Origin: Janibacter limosus
GTDB lineage: Bacteria; Actinomycetota; Actinomycetes; Actinomycetales; Dermatophilaceae
Assembly (NCBI RefSeq): GCF_004295485.1
Contig: NZ_CP036164.1
Coordinates: forward strand, 1,550,001 to 1,614,000
DNA length: 64,000 nucleotides
Direction: 5' to 3'
The position numbers were made by a program, and so were the translations under genes. The notes below the pieces were generated by a model. The model worked only from the letters and a program-made list of their open reading frames with translations. It searched no databases and had not been told where the DNA came from. The first letter of the stretch is position 1. Each line of letters begins with the position of its first letter. Positions 42,852 through 54,149 of this stretch are shown here, piece by piece.

Positions 42852-43631
42852 ATGAGCCACTCCCACATCACCCTCGCTCCGGACCTGACCGGCCGCCACG
42901 TGATGGTGACCGGCGCCGCGAGCGGCATCGGGGCCGCCTGTGTGGCGACCTTCGCCGCCGCCGGCGCCCGTGTCACCGCCGTCGACCTCGACGCAGCCGG
43001 TCTGGACCGCCTGTGCGAGGAGCTGTCCGACCTGACGGTGACCCCCTGCCCCGCGGACCTGGCCGACCTCGACGGGCTGGCCGAGCTCCCCGGTGAGGTG
43101 GACGTGCTCGTCAACAATGCCGGGGTCCAGCACGTCAGCCCGGTGCACGAGTTCCCCGTCGAGAAGTTCGACCTCATCCAGAGGTTGATGCTGCAGTCGC
43201 CCTTCAGACTCATCCGGGCCAACCTGCCCCACATGTACGCGCAGGGCTGGGGGCGGGTCGTCAACGTCTCCAGCGTCCACGGGCTACGGGCCAGCGCCTT
43301 CAAGGCCGCCTACGTCTCGGCGAAGCACGGGCTCGAGGGCCTGAGCAAGGTCGTGGCGCTGGAGGGAGCCGAGCACGGAGTGACGAGCAACTGCCTCAAC
43401 CCGGCCTATGTGCGCACCCCCCTGGTGGAGAAGCAGATCGCCGACCAGGCCCGCACGCACGGCATCCCCGAGGACGAGGTGCTCGAGCAGATCATGCTCG
43501 CCCCGGTCGCCGTGAAGCGTCTGGTCGAGGTCGACGAGGTCGCGGGCCTGGCGCTCTTCCTCTGCTCCCCCGCGGCCACGAGCATCACCGGCTCCTCGCT
43601 CCCGGTGGACGGCGGCTGGACCGCGCACTGA
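42852..43631 (+). CDS. 3-hydroxybutyrate dehydrogenase (SDR family)
   Basis: A 259-residue short-chain dehydrogenase. NAD-binding motif VMVTGAASGIGAACV, NNAGVQHVSPVHEFP, catalytic Ser/Tyr/Lys in VVNVSSVHGLRAS and AAYVSAKHGLEGLSK, and C-terminal ITGSSLPVDGGWTAH. The motifs NNAGVQHVSP and NPAYVRTPLVEKQI are close to bacterial D-3-hydroxybutyrate dehydrogenases, which oxidise 3-hydroxybutyrate to acetoacetate with NAD+. The ATG at 42852 is used; the frame upstream is open but carries the control region. It is followed after 23 bases by the regulator gene. Confidence 0.85.
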   Translation: MSHSHITLAPDLTGRHVMVTGAASGIGAACVATFAAAGARVTAVDLDAAGLDRLCEELSDLTVTPCPADLADLDGLAELPGEVDVLVNNAGVQHVSPVHEFPVEKFDLIQRLMLQSPFRLIRANLPHMYAQGWGRVVNVSSVHGLRASAFKAAYVSAKHGLEGLSKVVALEGAEHGVTSNCLNPAYVRTPLVEKQIADQARTHGIPEDEVLEQIMLAPVAVKRLVEVDEVAGLALFLCSPAATSITGSSLPVDGGWTAH

Positions 43632-43654
43632 GCGCGGTGCCTAGGATGCAGGCC

Positions 43655-45511
43655 ATGCCCAGCGACGAGCCCCTGACGCAGGTCACCCGCCTGCTCGAGC
43701 TCCTGGTGTCCGATGTGCCGATCGCGCAGCTGGCCGAGGCTCCCGCACCGGAGCCGGCCAAGGACCTCGCCCTGCGGATCGGGGCGCTGCGCGTGACCCA
43801 CCGACGAAGGGAGTCGGCCCAGGCCGCGCTCCTCGACACCGCGCGTGAGCTCGCCTCCGAGTCGAGCCCGTCCATCGTCCTCGAGGCGATCGTGCGCCGG
43901 GCCCGGACCCTGCTCGGCACGGACCTGGCCTACCTGACCCTGTACGACCCCGAGGCCGGCGACACCTTCATGCGGGTGACGGACGGGTCGGTGTCCGCTG
44001 ACTTCCAGTCGCTGCGGCTGTCGCTCGGTGACGGTCTGGGTGGGCTCGTGGCCTCGACCCACAAGCCGTACTGGACGGCGGACTACTCGTCGGACCAACG
44101 CTTCAGCCACACGTCCGCGATCGACCACGGTGTGGGTGACGAGGGCATCATCGCGATCTGCGGCACGCCGCTGATCGTGGAGTCGACCTTCGTCGGGGTG
44201 CTCTTCGCGGCCAACCGCACGCCGCGCCCCTTCTCCCACACCGAGATCGGGCTCCTGGGCAACCTGGCAGCGCTCGCCGCGATCGCCATCGTCCAGACGC
44301 GGGCACTCTCTGACGCCGAGCGCGCGCTGGCGGCGCTGTCAGAGGCCCACGACATCGTGCGGCAGCAGGCCGTCGGTGTGGAGCGGGCTGCCGCGGCCCA
44401 TGACCGCTTCGCGTCGGTCGTCCTTGGGGGCGGCGGGGTCAGTGACGTCACCCAGGCCCTGGTCGACCTGCTCGGCGGGTGGGCCGTCCTCTTCGACGGT
44501 GCCGGCGAGCGGCGCAGCGTCGCGGGAGCCGCGCCCGAGGCTGCTGGCCCGGACCCCCTCCTCGCGCATCCGGTCGTGGACCGGGCACGTCACGACGTCG
44601 GTCGACTGGTCGAGGACGACGGCATCCACGCCATCGGTGTCATCGCCGCCCACGAGCAGCTGGGGACCCTCGTCGTCGGTGCGCCGGATGCCCTGGAGGA
44701 CGCCGACCAACGCACCGTCGAGCGGGCTGCCGTGGTGACGGCGCTCGTCCTGCTCTTCGAGCGTCAGGCCGATGACGCGCGGCAGAGCGAGCGCAACCGC
44801 GTCCTCGCCGATCTCCTGACCGCGCGCGGGAGCCACGACGACCGAACGGGGTACCTGCGCTCGGCGTCCGTCGAGCCGCGGGGGCCGTGGTGCCTGCTCG
44901 TCGCGCGAGGTGGCGACCCCACCCAGCAGCGGGCCCTGGCCCTCACCGTGAGCACCGTCCTCGGCGACGGGGCGCTCGTGGGGACGCACGCGGACGCAAT
45001 CGTGGCGATCGTCCGGGGCGAGGACCCTGACGCGCTGGCCAGGTCGTTGGCCGAGCGCGTGACCCGAGGTCCGCGGATCACCGTTGGCGGTTGTGGTCCG
45101 GTCGCCGACGTCGACGACCTGCCGGGCTCGCTCGAGGAAGGGTCCCGCACGGTGCGGGCGCTCGTGGCGCTCGGCCGGGCGGGGACGGGTGCCGCCACCA
45201 CCGAGCTCGGCTTTGCCGGGCTCATCGTCGGCGCCGACCCCGATGTCCACGACTACGTCCGCTCGGTCCTCGGGCCTGTCCTGGAGTACGACGACGAGCG
45301 TGGCAGCGACCTTGCGGGCACGCTCGTCGCCTACTTCGCGGCGGGCTCGAGCCCGAGGCACGCCGCCGGCTCCCTCCACGTGCACGTGAACACGGTCTCT
45401 CAGCGGCTGGGCCGCATCGCTGCCCTCCTCGGGGAGGACTGGCAGCACCCCGACCGAGCGCTGGAGATCCAGCTGGCCCTGCGCATGCGGCGCCTCCTCG
45501 AGGCCCCCTGA
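43655..45511 (+). CDS. PucR/CdaR-type transcriptional regulator with GAF domain
   Basis: A 618-residue regulator. A GAF domain lies at about 60-215 (LGTDLAYLTLYDPEAGDTFMRVT, VSADFQSLRLSLGDGLGGLVA). A long middle region resembling the PucR/CdaR GGDEF-like domain follows, and the C-terminal helix-turn-helix is HVHVNTVSQRLGRIAALLG with EIQLALRMRRLL (HTH_30). Such proteins switch on catabolic genes after sensing a small molecule. The dehydrogenase is directly upstream and the permease is divergent, so control of these is likely. The ATG at 43655 is chosen; 43637 and 43646 are in-frame alternatives. Confidence 0.85.
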   Translation: MPSDEPLTQVTRLLELLVSDVPIAQLAEAPAPEPAKDLALRIGALRVTHRRRESAQAALLDTARELASESSPSIVLEAIVRRARTLLGTDLAYLTLYDPEAGDTFMRVTDGSVSADFQSLRLSLGDGLGGLVASTHKPYWTADYSSDQRFSHTSAIDHGVGDEGIIAICGTPLIVESTFVGVLFAANRTPRPFSHTEIGLLGNLAALAAIAIVQTRALSDAERALAALSEAHDIVRQQAVGVERAAAAHDRFASVVLGGGGVSDVTQALVDLLGGWAVLFDGAGERRSVAGAAPEAAGPDPLLAHPVVDRARHDVGRLVEDDGIHAIGVIAAHEQLGTLVVGAPDALEDADQRTVERAAVVTALVLLFERQADDARQSERNRVLADLLTARGSHDDRTGYLRSASVEPRGPWCLLVARGGDPTQQRALALTVSTVLGDGALVGTHADAIVAIVRGEDPDALARSLAERVTRGPRITVGGCGPVADVDDLPGSLEEGSRTVRALVALGRAGTGAATTELGFAGLIVGADPDVHDYVRSVLGPVLEYDDERGSDLAGTLVAYFAAGSSPRHAAGSLHVHVNTVSQRLGRIAALLGEDWQHPDRALEIQLALRMRRLLEAP

Positions 45512-45677
45512 CCTGAGGCGAAGGGGGGGTCCCAGCCCCTCCCTTCCTGCTCCTCGTGGTGGGTCACGCCGTGCCTGTGGATCGTCGAGATGCGATCTCG
45601 CCGGAATTCGCTAGCGTTGACGGGGTTCTCGGGGGTGGCCAGACGGCTCGCACCCGTCGTCGACGAAAGCGAAGATC

Positions 45678-46310
45678 GTGCAGTTCACGCGTGGAGCAGC
45701 AGTCCTGGCCGCAGCCGCCCTCCTGACCACAGGCCTGGCCGCGTGCGGTGAGGACGAGCCCGTCGAGCCAACCTCCTCGACCACCGTCTCCCCCCTGCCG
45801 GGTGACTCCACCACGTCGCCCTCCTCGACGGCCTCCGGCTCCGGGTCTTCGTCGGGCAGTTCCAGCAACAGCGCTACCAGCGATGGGCCCGAGATGCCCA
45901 GCGATCTGCCTGAGGCCGCCCGCGAGGAGACGAAGGAAGGCGCTGCGGCCTTCGGGAAGTACTACTTCATCCAATTCGGCGAAGCGACTCGCACGGGCGA
46001 CACGAGCACGATCGAGATGCTCGATTCCGCAGACTGCCTGGTATGTCGCGATGGCGTTGAAAACATCAACGAAGACACGCAGAAGGGCTGGACCCGAAGC
46101 AAGAATCCCTACAGCGTGACCGACGTTCAGGCCACGAAACGGCCGGACGAAGGTTTCAAGGTGTCAATGCAGGTCAAGGTGGCAGCGCACAAGCGACTCG
46201 ATTCAAAGGGTCAGTCGAATGGGAACATCAAAGCCACTCGTTACACCCTGACCGAGCATGTCGTCTGGGTGGGTGGCAAGTGGCAGATCCTGGACTGGAT
46301 CGCGACATGA
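45678..46310 (+). CDS. DUF6318-type lipoprotein
   Basis: A 210-residue exported lipoprotein. A signal sequence (FTRGAAVLAAAALLTTGLAACG) ends in the lipobox LAAC. A Ser/Thr/Pro-rich linker (about 30-70) precedes a folded domain with EAAREETKEGAAAFGKYYF, a CLVC pair, and a Tyr/Trp-rich end YTLTEHVVWVGGKWQILDW, which I recognise as DUF6318 from memory. GTG start; a -10/-35 is not obvious. From about 45,900 base use is less GC-rich than around it. Its stop overlaps the ATG of the PKD protein gene. Confidence 0.7.
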   Translation: MQFTRGAAVLAAAALLTTGLAACGEDEPVEPTSSTTVSPLPGDSTTSPSSTASGSGSSSGSSSNSATSDGPEMPSDLPEAAREETKEGAAAFGKYYFIQFGEATRTGDTSTIEMLDSADCLVCRDGVENINEDTQKGWTRSKNPYSVTDVQATKRPDEGFKVSMQVKVAAHKRLDSKGQSNGNIKATRYTLTEHVVWVGGKWQILDWIAT

Positions 46311-47284
46311 TCGAGGCAAGACGGAGCCTCGCACTCGTCTGCTTGGCGACAGTCATCGCGCTGGTGCCACAGCCAGCTAACGCTGAAGGCGAACCTGAAG
46401 TGCAACTCACCGACACGGCTGCCCAAACCTCCATTGAGCGACACCTCGTCATCCCACCCGGCCTCGCCAAGGGAGCAGACACAGGAGGCGCGCCAGCTCT
46501 CCCTTCGGGGACGGCCCTGTCGGCCAACATCGTCGCGACGGACATCAAGGGCGCCCAGCCCAAGGATGACGTCAAGGTCAAGTACGAGACCTGCGACAAC
46601 TCCAACACGGACTGCACCGGCACCCGCGCCGGATGCATCACCGAGTCAGGCGACCCCAACTACTTCCAACCGCCCACCATCACCTACGTCTCCGTCAACG
46701 ACGGCCCGTGGCAGAACTCCCGCATCAGCTGCGGTGTCGCCGACTCCGTGACCATCGACCAGGGCCCCGGACGGCCGCCCTTGGTCATCCCCGTCCAAGC
46801 CCCACCGGTCCCGACCTTCGCGCAGATTCAGACCGCGTTCAAGGAGCTCCCCTTCAGCAAACCAACCATCGCGGTCGAACCCAAGGGCATGAAGACCCTG
46901 ACCAACTTCACCACCTACTACGCCGCGACCTGGCCCGACGACACCGGCCTGCAACCCGGAGAGACCAGCAAGCCCGTCACCCTGCTGTCCTGGACCATCG
47001 ACTTCAGGGTCGACGCGCAGGACTACCGCTACGACTACGGCGACGGCACCCACTCCGAGTGGACCACCAGCACCGGCGGCACCCACCTGGACGGCGACAT
47101 CACCCACAAGTACACCAAGACCGGCGATGTCGACATCAAGGTCGACGCCCGCCTGACTGGCCAATACCGCGTCAACGGCGGCGAGTGGCAAGACATCGCC
47201 ACCACCGCCGACCTCCAGGACGAGCCCGTTGACACCCTCACCATCGTCGGCACCAAGACCCGCCTCACCGCCGACGAAGGCTGA
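46307..47284 (+). CDS. Secreted PKD-domain-like protein
   Basis: A 325-residue exported protein. Signal peptide LALVCLATVIALVPQPANA with predicted cleavage after ANA. The mature part has a Thr/Asp/Cys-rich region (YETCDNSNTDCTGTRAGC), a proline-rich spacer (VIPVQAPPVPTF), and a C-terminal PKD-like beta-sandwich (WTIDFRVDAQDYRYDYGDG, THKYTKTGDVDIKVDARLTG). PKD domains mediate surface or protein contact; no enzyme motif is present. It is translationally coupled to the DUF6318 lipoprotein (ATGA), so both probably act together at the cell surface. Similar pairs occur in related actinobacteria; their role is unknown. Confidence 0.7.
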   Translation: MIEARRSLALVCLATVIALVPQPANAEGEPEVQLTDTAAQTSIERHLVIPPGLAKGADTGGAPALPSGTALSANIVATDIKGAQPKDDVKVKYETCDNSNTDCTGTRAGCITESGDPNYFQPPTITYVSVNDGPWQNSRISCGVADSVTIDQGPGRPPLVIPVQAPPVPTFAQIQTAFKELPFSKPTIAVEPKGMKTLTNFTTYYAATWPDDTGLQPGETSKPVTLLSWTIDFRVDAQDYRYDYGDGTHSEWTTSTGGTHLDGDITHKYTKTGDVDIKVDARLTGQYRVNGGEWQDIATTADLQDEPVDTLTIVGTKTRLTADEG

Positions 47285-47386
47285 CACCCCCGCCAGACCC
47301 AGGCCACTCGCTGACCCACCAGCAGGAGCAGAACGGGAGCGCCGGACAGGACCCGGCCCCGTGCCACCTGGGGAGGACAGCGCACC

Positions 47387-49249
47387 TCAGAGGTGGGCGC
47401 GCAACCGCTCCACGATCGGGTCGGGTGTCAGGCCCACCGTCTCGAGCACCTGGGCCCGGGAGGCGTGGTCGATGAACTCCTTGGGCAGGCCGAAGCGGTG
47501 CACGGGCACGGACAGCCCGGCCTCGTCGAGGGCGCGCGCGACCTCTGCGCCCACCCCGCCGGCGACGTTGTTGTCCTCGATCACGGCGACCCGACCGGCG
47601 CGGCGGGCGAGGTCGACGAGCGCGACCGGCACGGGCAGCACCCACCGAGGGTCGACGACCAGGGCCGAGTGGCCATCTGCCGCAAGCTTCTCGGCGACGG
47701 TCGTCGCGGTCCCGGCCATGGAGCCGATGGCGACGAGGAGGACCTCGGGGTCGACGTCCGGCTCGCCGGCGAGGACGTCGAGACCGTCGATGGTCGCGGT
47801 CGCCTCGATGGGGTCACCGACGCTCCCCTTGGGGAAGCGGATGACGGTGGGCGCGTCCTCGACGTCGACCGCCTCACGCAGGGCGAGGCGGATCTGCTGG
47901 CCGTCACGGGGTGCGGCCAGCCGCAGGCCCGGGACCAGGGAGACGAGGGACATGTCCCACATGCCGTGGTGGCTGGCGCCGTCGGGACCGGTGACGCCGG
48001 AGCGGTCGAGGACGAAGGTGACCCCGGCCTTGTGCATGGCGCAGTCCATGAGCAGCTGGTCGAAGGCGCGGTTGAGGAAGGTCGCGTAGATCGCGACGAC
48101 CGGGTGCATGCCGGCGAAGGCCAAGCCGGCAGCCATCGTCGTCGCGTGCTGCTCGGCGATGCCGACGTCGAAGATCCGGTCGGGGTGGACGTCGGCGAAG
48201 GGCTGCAGGCCGACCGGCATCATCATCGCCGCCGTGATCGCGACGATGTCGGGGCGTTGCGCAGCCAGCTGGAGCATCTCGTCGCCGAACTCGTCGGTCC
48301 ACGAGCGTCCGGAGATCTCCAGGGGCAGACCGGTCTCGGGGTTGATCTTGCCGACGGCGTGGAACTGGTCGGCCACGTCGTTGGAGGCGTGCTCGTAGCC
48401 GCGCCCCTTCTGCGTGATGACGTGCACCAGGACCGGCCCGCCGAAGGCCCGGGCGCGGCGCAGCGCCTGCTCGACGCTCGCCTCGTCGTGCCCGTCGACC
48501 GGACCGAGGTACTTGATGCCCAGGTCCTCGAACATCCCCTGCGGCGCCCAGAAGTCCTTGGCGCCCTTCTTCATCGAGTGGAATGCCTGGTAGGCCGCGC
48601 GCCCGATGACGGGCGTGCGGTGGAGCTTGTCCTTGCCCCAGTCGAGGACCTGCTCGTACTGACGGTTGGTGCGCAGCATCGCGAGGTGGTCGGCGAGCCC
48701 GCCGATCGTCGGGGCGTAGGAGCGCTCGTTGTCGTTGACCACCACGACGAGCGGGAGGTCCTTGTCGGCGGCGATGTTGTTCAGCGCCTCCCAGGCCATG
48801 CCGCCGGTCAGGGCGCCGTCGCCGATGACCGCGACGGCATGGCGCTCCTCACCGCGCAGGCGATAGCCGGTGGCGATGCCCTCCGCCCACGACAGCGAGG
48901 TCGAGGCGTGGCTGTTCTCCACGACGTCGTGCGGGGACTCGGCGCGGCTCGGGTAGCCGGACAGCCCTCCGCGGGTGCGCAGCCCGCTGAAGTCCTGGCG
49001 GCCCGTCAGCAGCTTGTGCACGTAGGACTGGTGGCCGGTGTCGAAGACGACGGTGTCGCTCGGCGAGTCGAAGACCCGGTGGATCGCGATGGTCAGCTCG
49101 ACCACCCCGAGGTTGGGCCCGAGGTGCCCCCCGCTGCGCGAGACCTCGGCGACGAGGAATGCTCGGATCTCCTGCGCCAGGGTCGCGAGCTGCTCCGCAG
49201 GGAGCCGCTTGAGATCGGCGGGAGAGGTGATCGTCTCGAGGACTGCCAC
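47387..49249 (-). CDS. dxs: 1-deoxy-D-xylulose-5-phosphate synthase
   Basis: A 620-residue thiamine-diphosphate enzyme that condenses pyruvate with glyceraldehyde 3-phosphate, the first step of the MEP isoprenoid pathway. Motifs: [36 protein letters not shown], the TPP segment [19 protein letters not shown], and in the transketolase pyrimidine domain [36 protein letters not shown]. The GTG at 49249 with GGAAGGA eight bases before it is preferred over the open frame to 49336. The next minus-strand gene, upstream, is the SOS-box gene. A long antisense frame is a shadow. Confidence 0.95.
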   Translation of the reverse strand: MAVLETITSPADLKRLPAEQLATLAQEIRAFLVAEVSRSGGHLGPNLGVVELTIAIHRVFDSPSDTVVFDTGHQSYVHKLLTGRQDFSGLRTRGGLSGYPSRAESPHDVVENSHASTSLSWAEGIATGYRLRGEERHAVAVIGDGALTGGMAWEALNNIAADKDLPLVVVVNDNERSYAPTIGGLADHLAMLRTNRQYEQVLDWGKDKLHRTPVIGRAAYQAFHSMKKGAKDFWAPQGMFEDLGIKYLGPVDGHDEASVEQALRRARAFGGPVLVHVITQKGRGYEHASNDVADQFHAVGKINPETGLPLEISGRSWTDEFGDEMLQLAAQRPDIVAITAAMMMPVGLQPFADVHPDRIFDVGIAEQHATTMAAGLAFAGMHPVVAIYATFLNRAFDQLLMDCAMHKAGVTFVLDRSGVTGPDGASHHGMWDMSLVSLVPGLRLAAPRDGQQIRLALREAVDVEDAPTVIRFPKGSVGDPIEATATIDGLDVLAGEPDVDPEVLLVAIGSMAGTATTVAEKLAADGHSALVVDPRWVLPVPVALVDLARRAGRVAVIEDNNVAGGVGAEVARALDEAGLSVPVHRFGLPKEFIDHASRAQVLETVGLTPDPIVERLRAHL

Positions 49250-49339
49250 GCTGGCGTTCCTTCCGGGGGTCGGGGACCGCACGAGTCTACGTCTCACGCA
49301 CTGGGAAGTGGCTGTGACCCTGCCTGCTCTCGCCACCCG

Positions 49340-49783
49340 TCACAACCGCTCGACGAAGATGCTCCCGTCCATCGCCTCGCGGATGAGCACGATGGCACGC
49401 TGGGCGGCCCGCAACCGCAACCCCTCGTGCTCGAGGCAGACGAGCAGCGCATCGATGGTCCCCTCCGGCAGTGACTCCGACAGGTCGACCCGCACCGTGC
49501 GGTAGGCCTGCCGCATCGCCTCGACCTGTGCGGTGACATGGCGCTCGGCCAGCCAGGCCAACGCTGCCGGGTGGCGGCGCAGCACGGCGTGCCCGCGGTA
49601 GTCGGGCGGGCACAGGTCGAGCAGCCACGAGACGGCCGCCGTCTGCCAGCCGCGCACGCCGGGCGGCGGCACCCTGTCCGGCCACCCGGGAGGCCCTCCC
49701 GTCGCCCTCGCGGCCGCGGTACGCGCCCCGGGCGATCCGGGCAGCGCCGTCCGCACCGGAGGAGCCGCCGCATGATCGAACAT
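49340..49783 (-). CDS. Small SOS-box-associated protein of unknown function
   Basis: A 147-residue protein not recognised as a named family. After a Pro/Ala/Arg-rich N-terminal third comes a compact part: WLLDLCPPDYRGHAVLRRHP, AALAWLAERHVTAQVEAMRQAY, VDLSESLPEGTIDALLVCLEH, REAMDGSIFVERL. No catalytic motif is evident. The ATG at 49783 lies inside a perfect LexA box; a TACACT -10 seven bases ahead fits a leaderless message starting at this ATG. A GTG at 49756 and an ATG at 49813 are alternatives. The frame open to 49876 crosses the aconitase terminator and a repeat, so that start is rejected. Confidence 0.7.
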   Translation of the reverse strand: MFDHAAAPPVRTALPGSPGARTAAARATGGPPGWPDRVPPPGVRGWQTAAVSWLLDLCPPDYRGHAVLRRHPAALAWLAERHVTAQVEAMRQAYRTVRVDLSESLPEGTIDALLVCLEHEGLRLRAAQRAIVLIREAMDGSIFVERL

Positions 49784-49796
49784 GTGTTCGAGTGTA
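49776..49796 (-). promoter_or_regulatory. LexA (SOS) box and -10 element overlapping the start codon
   Basis: The box 49776-49791 is TCGAACATGTGTTCGA on the plus strand, matching TCGAAC-N4-GTTCGA. On the minus strand it follows TACACT (49791-49796), a good -10 hexamer, and contains the ATG at 49781-49783. A message beginning at the ATG would be leaderless. The region 17 bases upstream of the -10 (TTCGTC) is only a weak -35. Confidence 0.75.
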
Positions 49797-49819
49797 CGAC
49801 CTTCCGGCGACATGACGAA

Positions 49820-49845
49820 GGGGGCCGCCCAACCGGGCGACCCCC
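49820..49845 (-). terminator. Probable terminator after acn
   Basis: GGGGGccGCCC and GGGCgaCCCCC enclose the loop AACC, an interrupted stem with a two-base mismatch. It lies about 50 bases beyond the acn stop on the minus strand and before the SOS-box gene, isolating the two. Confidence 0.55.
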
Positions 49846-49853
49846 TCCCCCGT

Positions 49854-49889
49854 TCCCTGAGGAGCTTGCGCAGCAAGCGTCTCGAAGGG
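49854..49889. repeat. REP-like palindromic repeat, copy 2
   Basis: Reverse-complement copy of 6910-6945: TCCCTGAGGAG, CTTGcgcagCAAG hairpin, CGTCTCGAAGGG. The stem has C:G and G:C pairs exchanged relative to copy 1. It lies between acn and the SOS-box gene. Confidence 0.7.
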
Positions 49890-49897
49890 TCCGGACG

Positions 49898-52699
<2,802 letters not shown>

Positions 52700-52719
52700 A
52701 GTCGACTCCTCTGTCGTAG

Positions 52720-52739
52720 TTATCTTGACGTCAAGATAA
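52720..52739 (-). promoter_or_regulatory. 20-bp perfect palindrome upstream of acn
   Basis: TTATCTTGACGTCAAGATAA is a perfect 20-base palindrome, 21-40 bases upstream of the acn GTG. Its size and symmetry suit a dimeric regulator of TetR, MarR or GntR type. The Corynebacterium AcnR operator has a different sequence, so the protein that binds here is not identified. Confidence 0.7.
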
Positions 52740-52811
52740 AACTATCACAGGGCCGTGGACACCGGTCCGTCGGCCCGCTCGCCACCACTCTTCCCCAAAA
52801 CCGCCCCGCCG

Positions 52812-54149
52812 TCACGGGGCGGGGGCGGCCCCCTTCGCCTCGAAGGTCGCCACGCACTCGACGTGGTGGGTCATCGGGAAGGCGTCGAAGGCCCGCAGGC
52901 CGGTCATCTCGAACCCGAGGTCGGCCAGGTAGGCAGTGTCCCGGGCCAGCGCCGCTGGGTCGCAGGCGACGTACACGAGACGACGAGGACGAAGGGAGGT
53001 CAGCGCCGTGACGATCTCGCGGCCGGCGCCGGTGCGGGGCGGGTCGATGACGACGACGTCCGCGCTGGGCGGCAGCAGGTCCGAGCGTGCCGTCCGACCT
53101 CGGCTGCGACCGCGACCGTTGCGGCCTCCCTTCGATCCCTTGGGCCCCTTGCGGGCGATGCCGAAGAGGTCGTCGACGCGACCGGGGACGACGAGCGCCT
53201 GCGGCGTCGCCCCGAGGTTGTCGCGCAGGTGGTCGACGGCGCGACGGTCGGACTCCACGGCGACGAGCTGCCCGTCCGGCCCGACCGCCTCGGCGAGCGG
53301 GCCGGAGAAGAGGCCGACACCGCAGTACAGGTCGAGCACCCGCTCGCCCTCCTGCACGTCGGCAGCGACGAGGACCGCCTCGACGAAGGCGCGGGGGGCA
53401 TCACGGTGCACCTGCCAGAAGCCGCGGGCGTCGACGCCCATGACCCGCTCCCCCGCCGGCGTCGCGACGCGCTCGGTGACGGTGATGGGTGGGGTGGGCG
53501 CGTCGGCCGGGACCTCGACGACGACAGTGTCCTCCTCGGCCGAGGGGACGACGACGTCGAGGGCCGCGATGCCCGCGAGCGCTCCCTTCGCCTGCGCGGT
53601 CTCGGCGAGCGTCTCGGTCAGCGCCTCGTCGATGCCGGGCACCGCGATGGGGCACCCGGTGAGCGGGACGATGTCGTGGCTGCGGTGACGACGCAGCCCG
53701 ACCTTCCCGTCGGCGACGGCGAACTCCACCCGGGTGCGGTAGCGCAGCCCGTCGGCGTCGTCCAGCGGCTCGACGACGACCTGGCGCTCGAGCCCGGCCA
53801 GCCGCTGCAGCTGCTCGGCGACGACCCCGGCCTTGAGGTCACGCTGGTGACCGGTGGCCACGTGCTGGAAGTCGCAGCCGCCGCACCCACCGGGACCGGC
53901 GACCGGGCAGCGCACGTCCACCCGGTGCTCCGAGGCCTCGGTGACGGTGACGGCGTCCGCGCGCAGGAAGCGGTCACCGGGACCCCCTTCGGTGATCCTG
54001 ACCCGCACCCGCTCCCCCGGCAGCGTGTGCCTGACGAAGAGGACCCGCCCCTCGTGCCGGGCGACGCAGTGGCCCCCGTGCGCGACGGGTCCCACCTCGA
54101 CGTCGATCTCGTCGCCCACGGTCAGGTCGTCTGCTGCTGGTTCGCTCAT
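52812..54149 (-). CDS. TRAM-domain 23S rRNA/tRNA (uracil-C5) methyltransferase
   Basis: A 445-residue SAM enzyme of the TrmA/RlmCD family. An N-terminal TRAM domain (about 5-70) binds RNA; C81, C89, C92 and C166 form a 4Fe-4S site (CPVAGPGGCGGCDF, LTGCPI). The Rossmann part has LDLYCGVGLFSG, VVIDPPRTGAG, and VACDPA with catalytic Cys396. A basic Gly/Arg/Lys insert at 333-352 (RKGPKGSKGGRNGRGRSRG) lies between the SAM site and the DPPR motif and is unusual; it may add RNA contact. It methylates a uracil of rRNA or tRNA. Its ATG overlaps the stop of the permease gene upstream (ATGA). Confidence 0.88.
   Translation of the reverse strand: MSEPAADDLTVGDEIDVEVGPVAHGGHCVARHEGRVLFVRHTLPGERVRVRITEGGPGDRFLRADAVTVTEASEHRVDVRCPVAGPGGCGGCDFQHVATGHQRDLKAGVVAEQLQRLAGLERQVVVEPLDDADGLRYRTRVEFAVADGKVGLRRHRSHDIVPLTGCPIAVPGIDEALTETLAETAQAKGALAGIAALDVVVPSAEEDTVVVEVPADAPTPPITVTERVATPAGERVMGVDARGFWQVHRDAPRAFVEAVLVAADVQEGERVLDLYCGVGLFSGPLAEAVGPDGQLVAVESDRRAVDHLRDNLGATPQALVVPGRVDDLFGIARKGPKGSKGGRNGRGRSRGRTARSDLLPPSADVVVIDPPRTGAGREIVTALTSLRPRRLVYVACDPAALARDTAYLADLGFEMTGLRAFDAFPMTHHVECVATFEAKGAAPAP

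Noticed and set aside
42852..43631. Acetoacetyl-CoA reductase or FabG as the identity of the SDR
   Set aside because: The NNAGVQHVSP and NPAYVRTPLVEKQ segments fit 3-hydroxybutyrate dehydrogenase better, and the permease context agrees. It cannot be excluded fully.
47393..49474. A 693-codon frame antisense to dxs
   Set aside because: The dxs motifs are complete on the minus strand; the antisense product is shadow-like.
49784..49876. Longer start for the SOS-box gene
   Set aside because: It would translate through the acn terminator hairpin and the REP-like repeat; neither is expected in a coding region.
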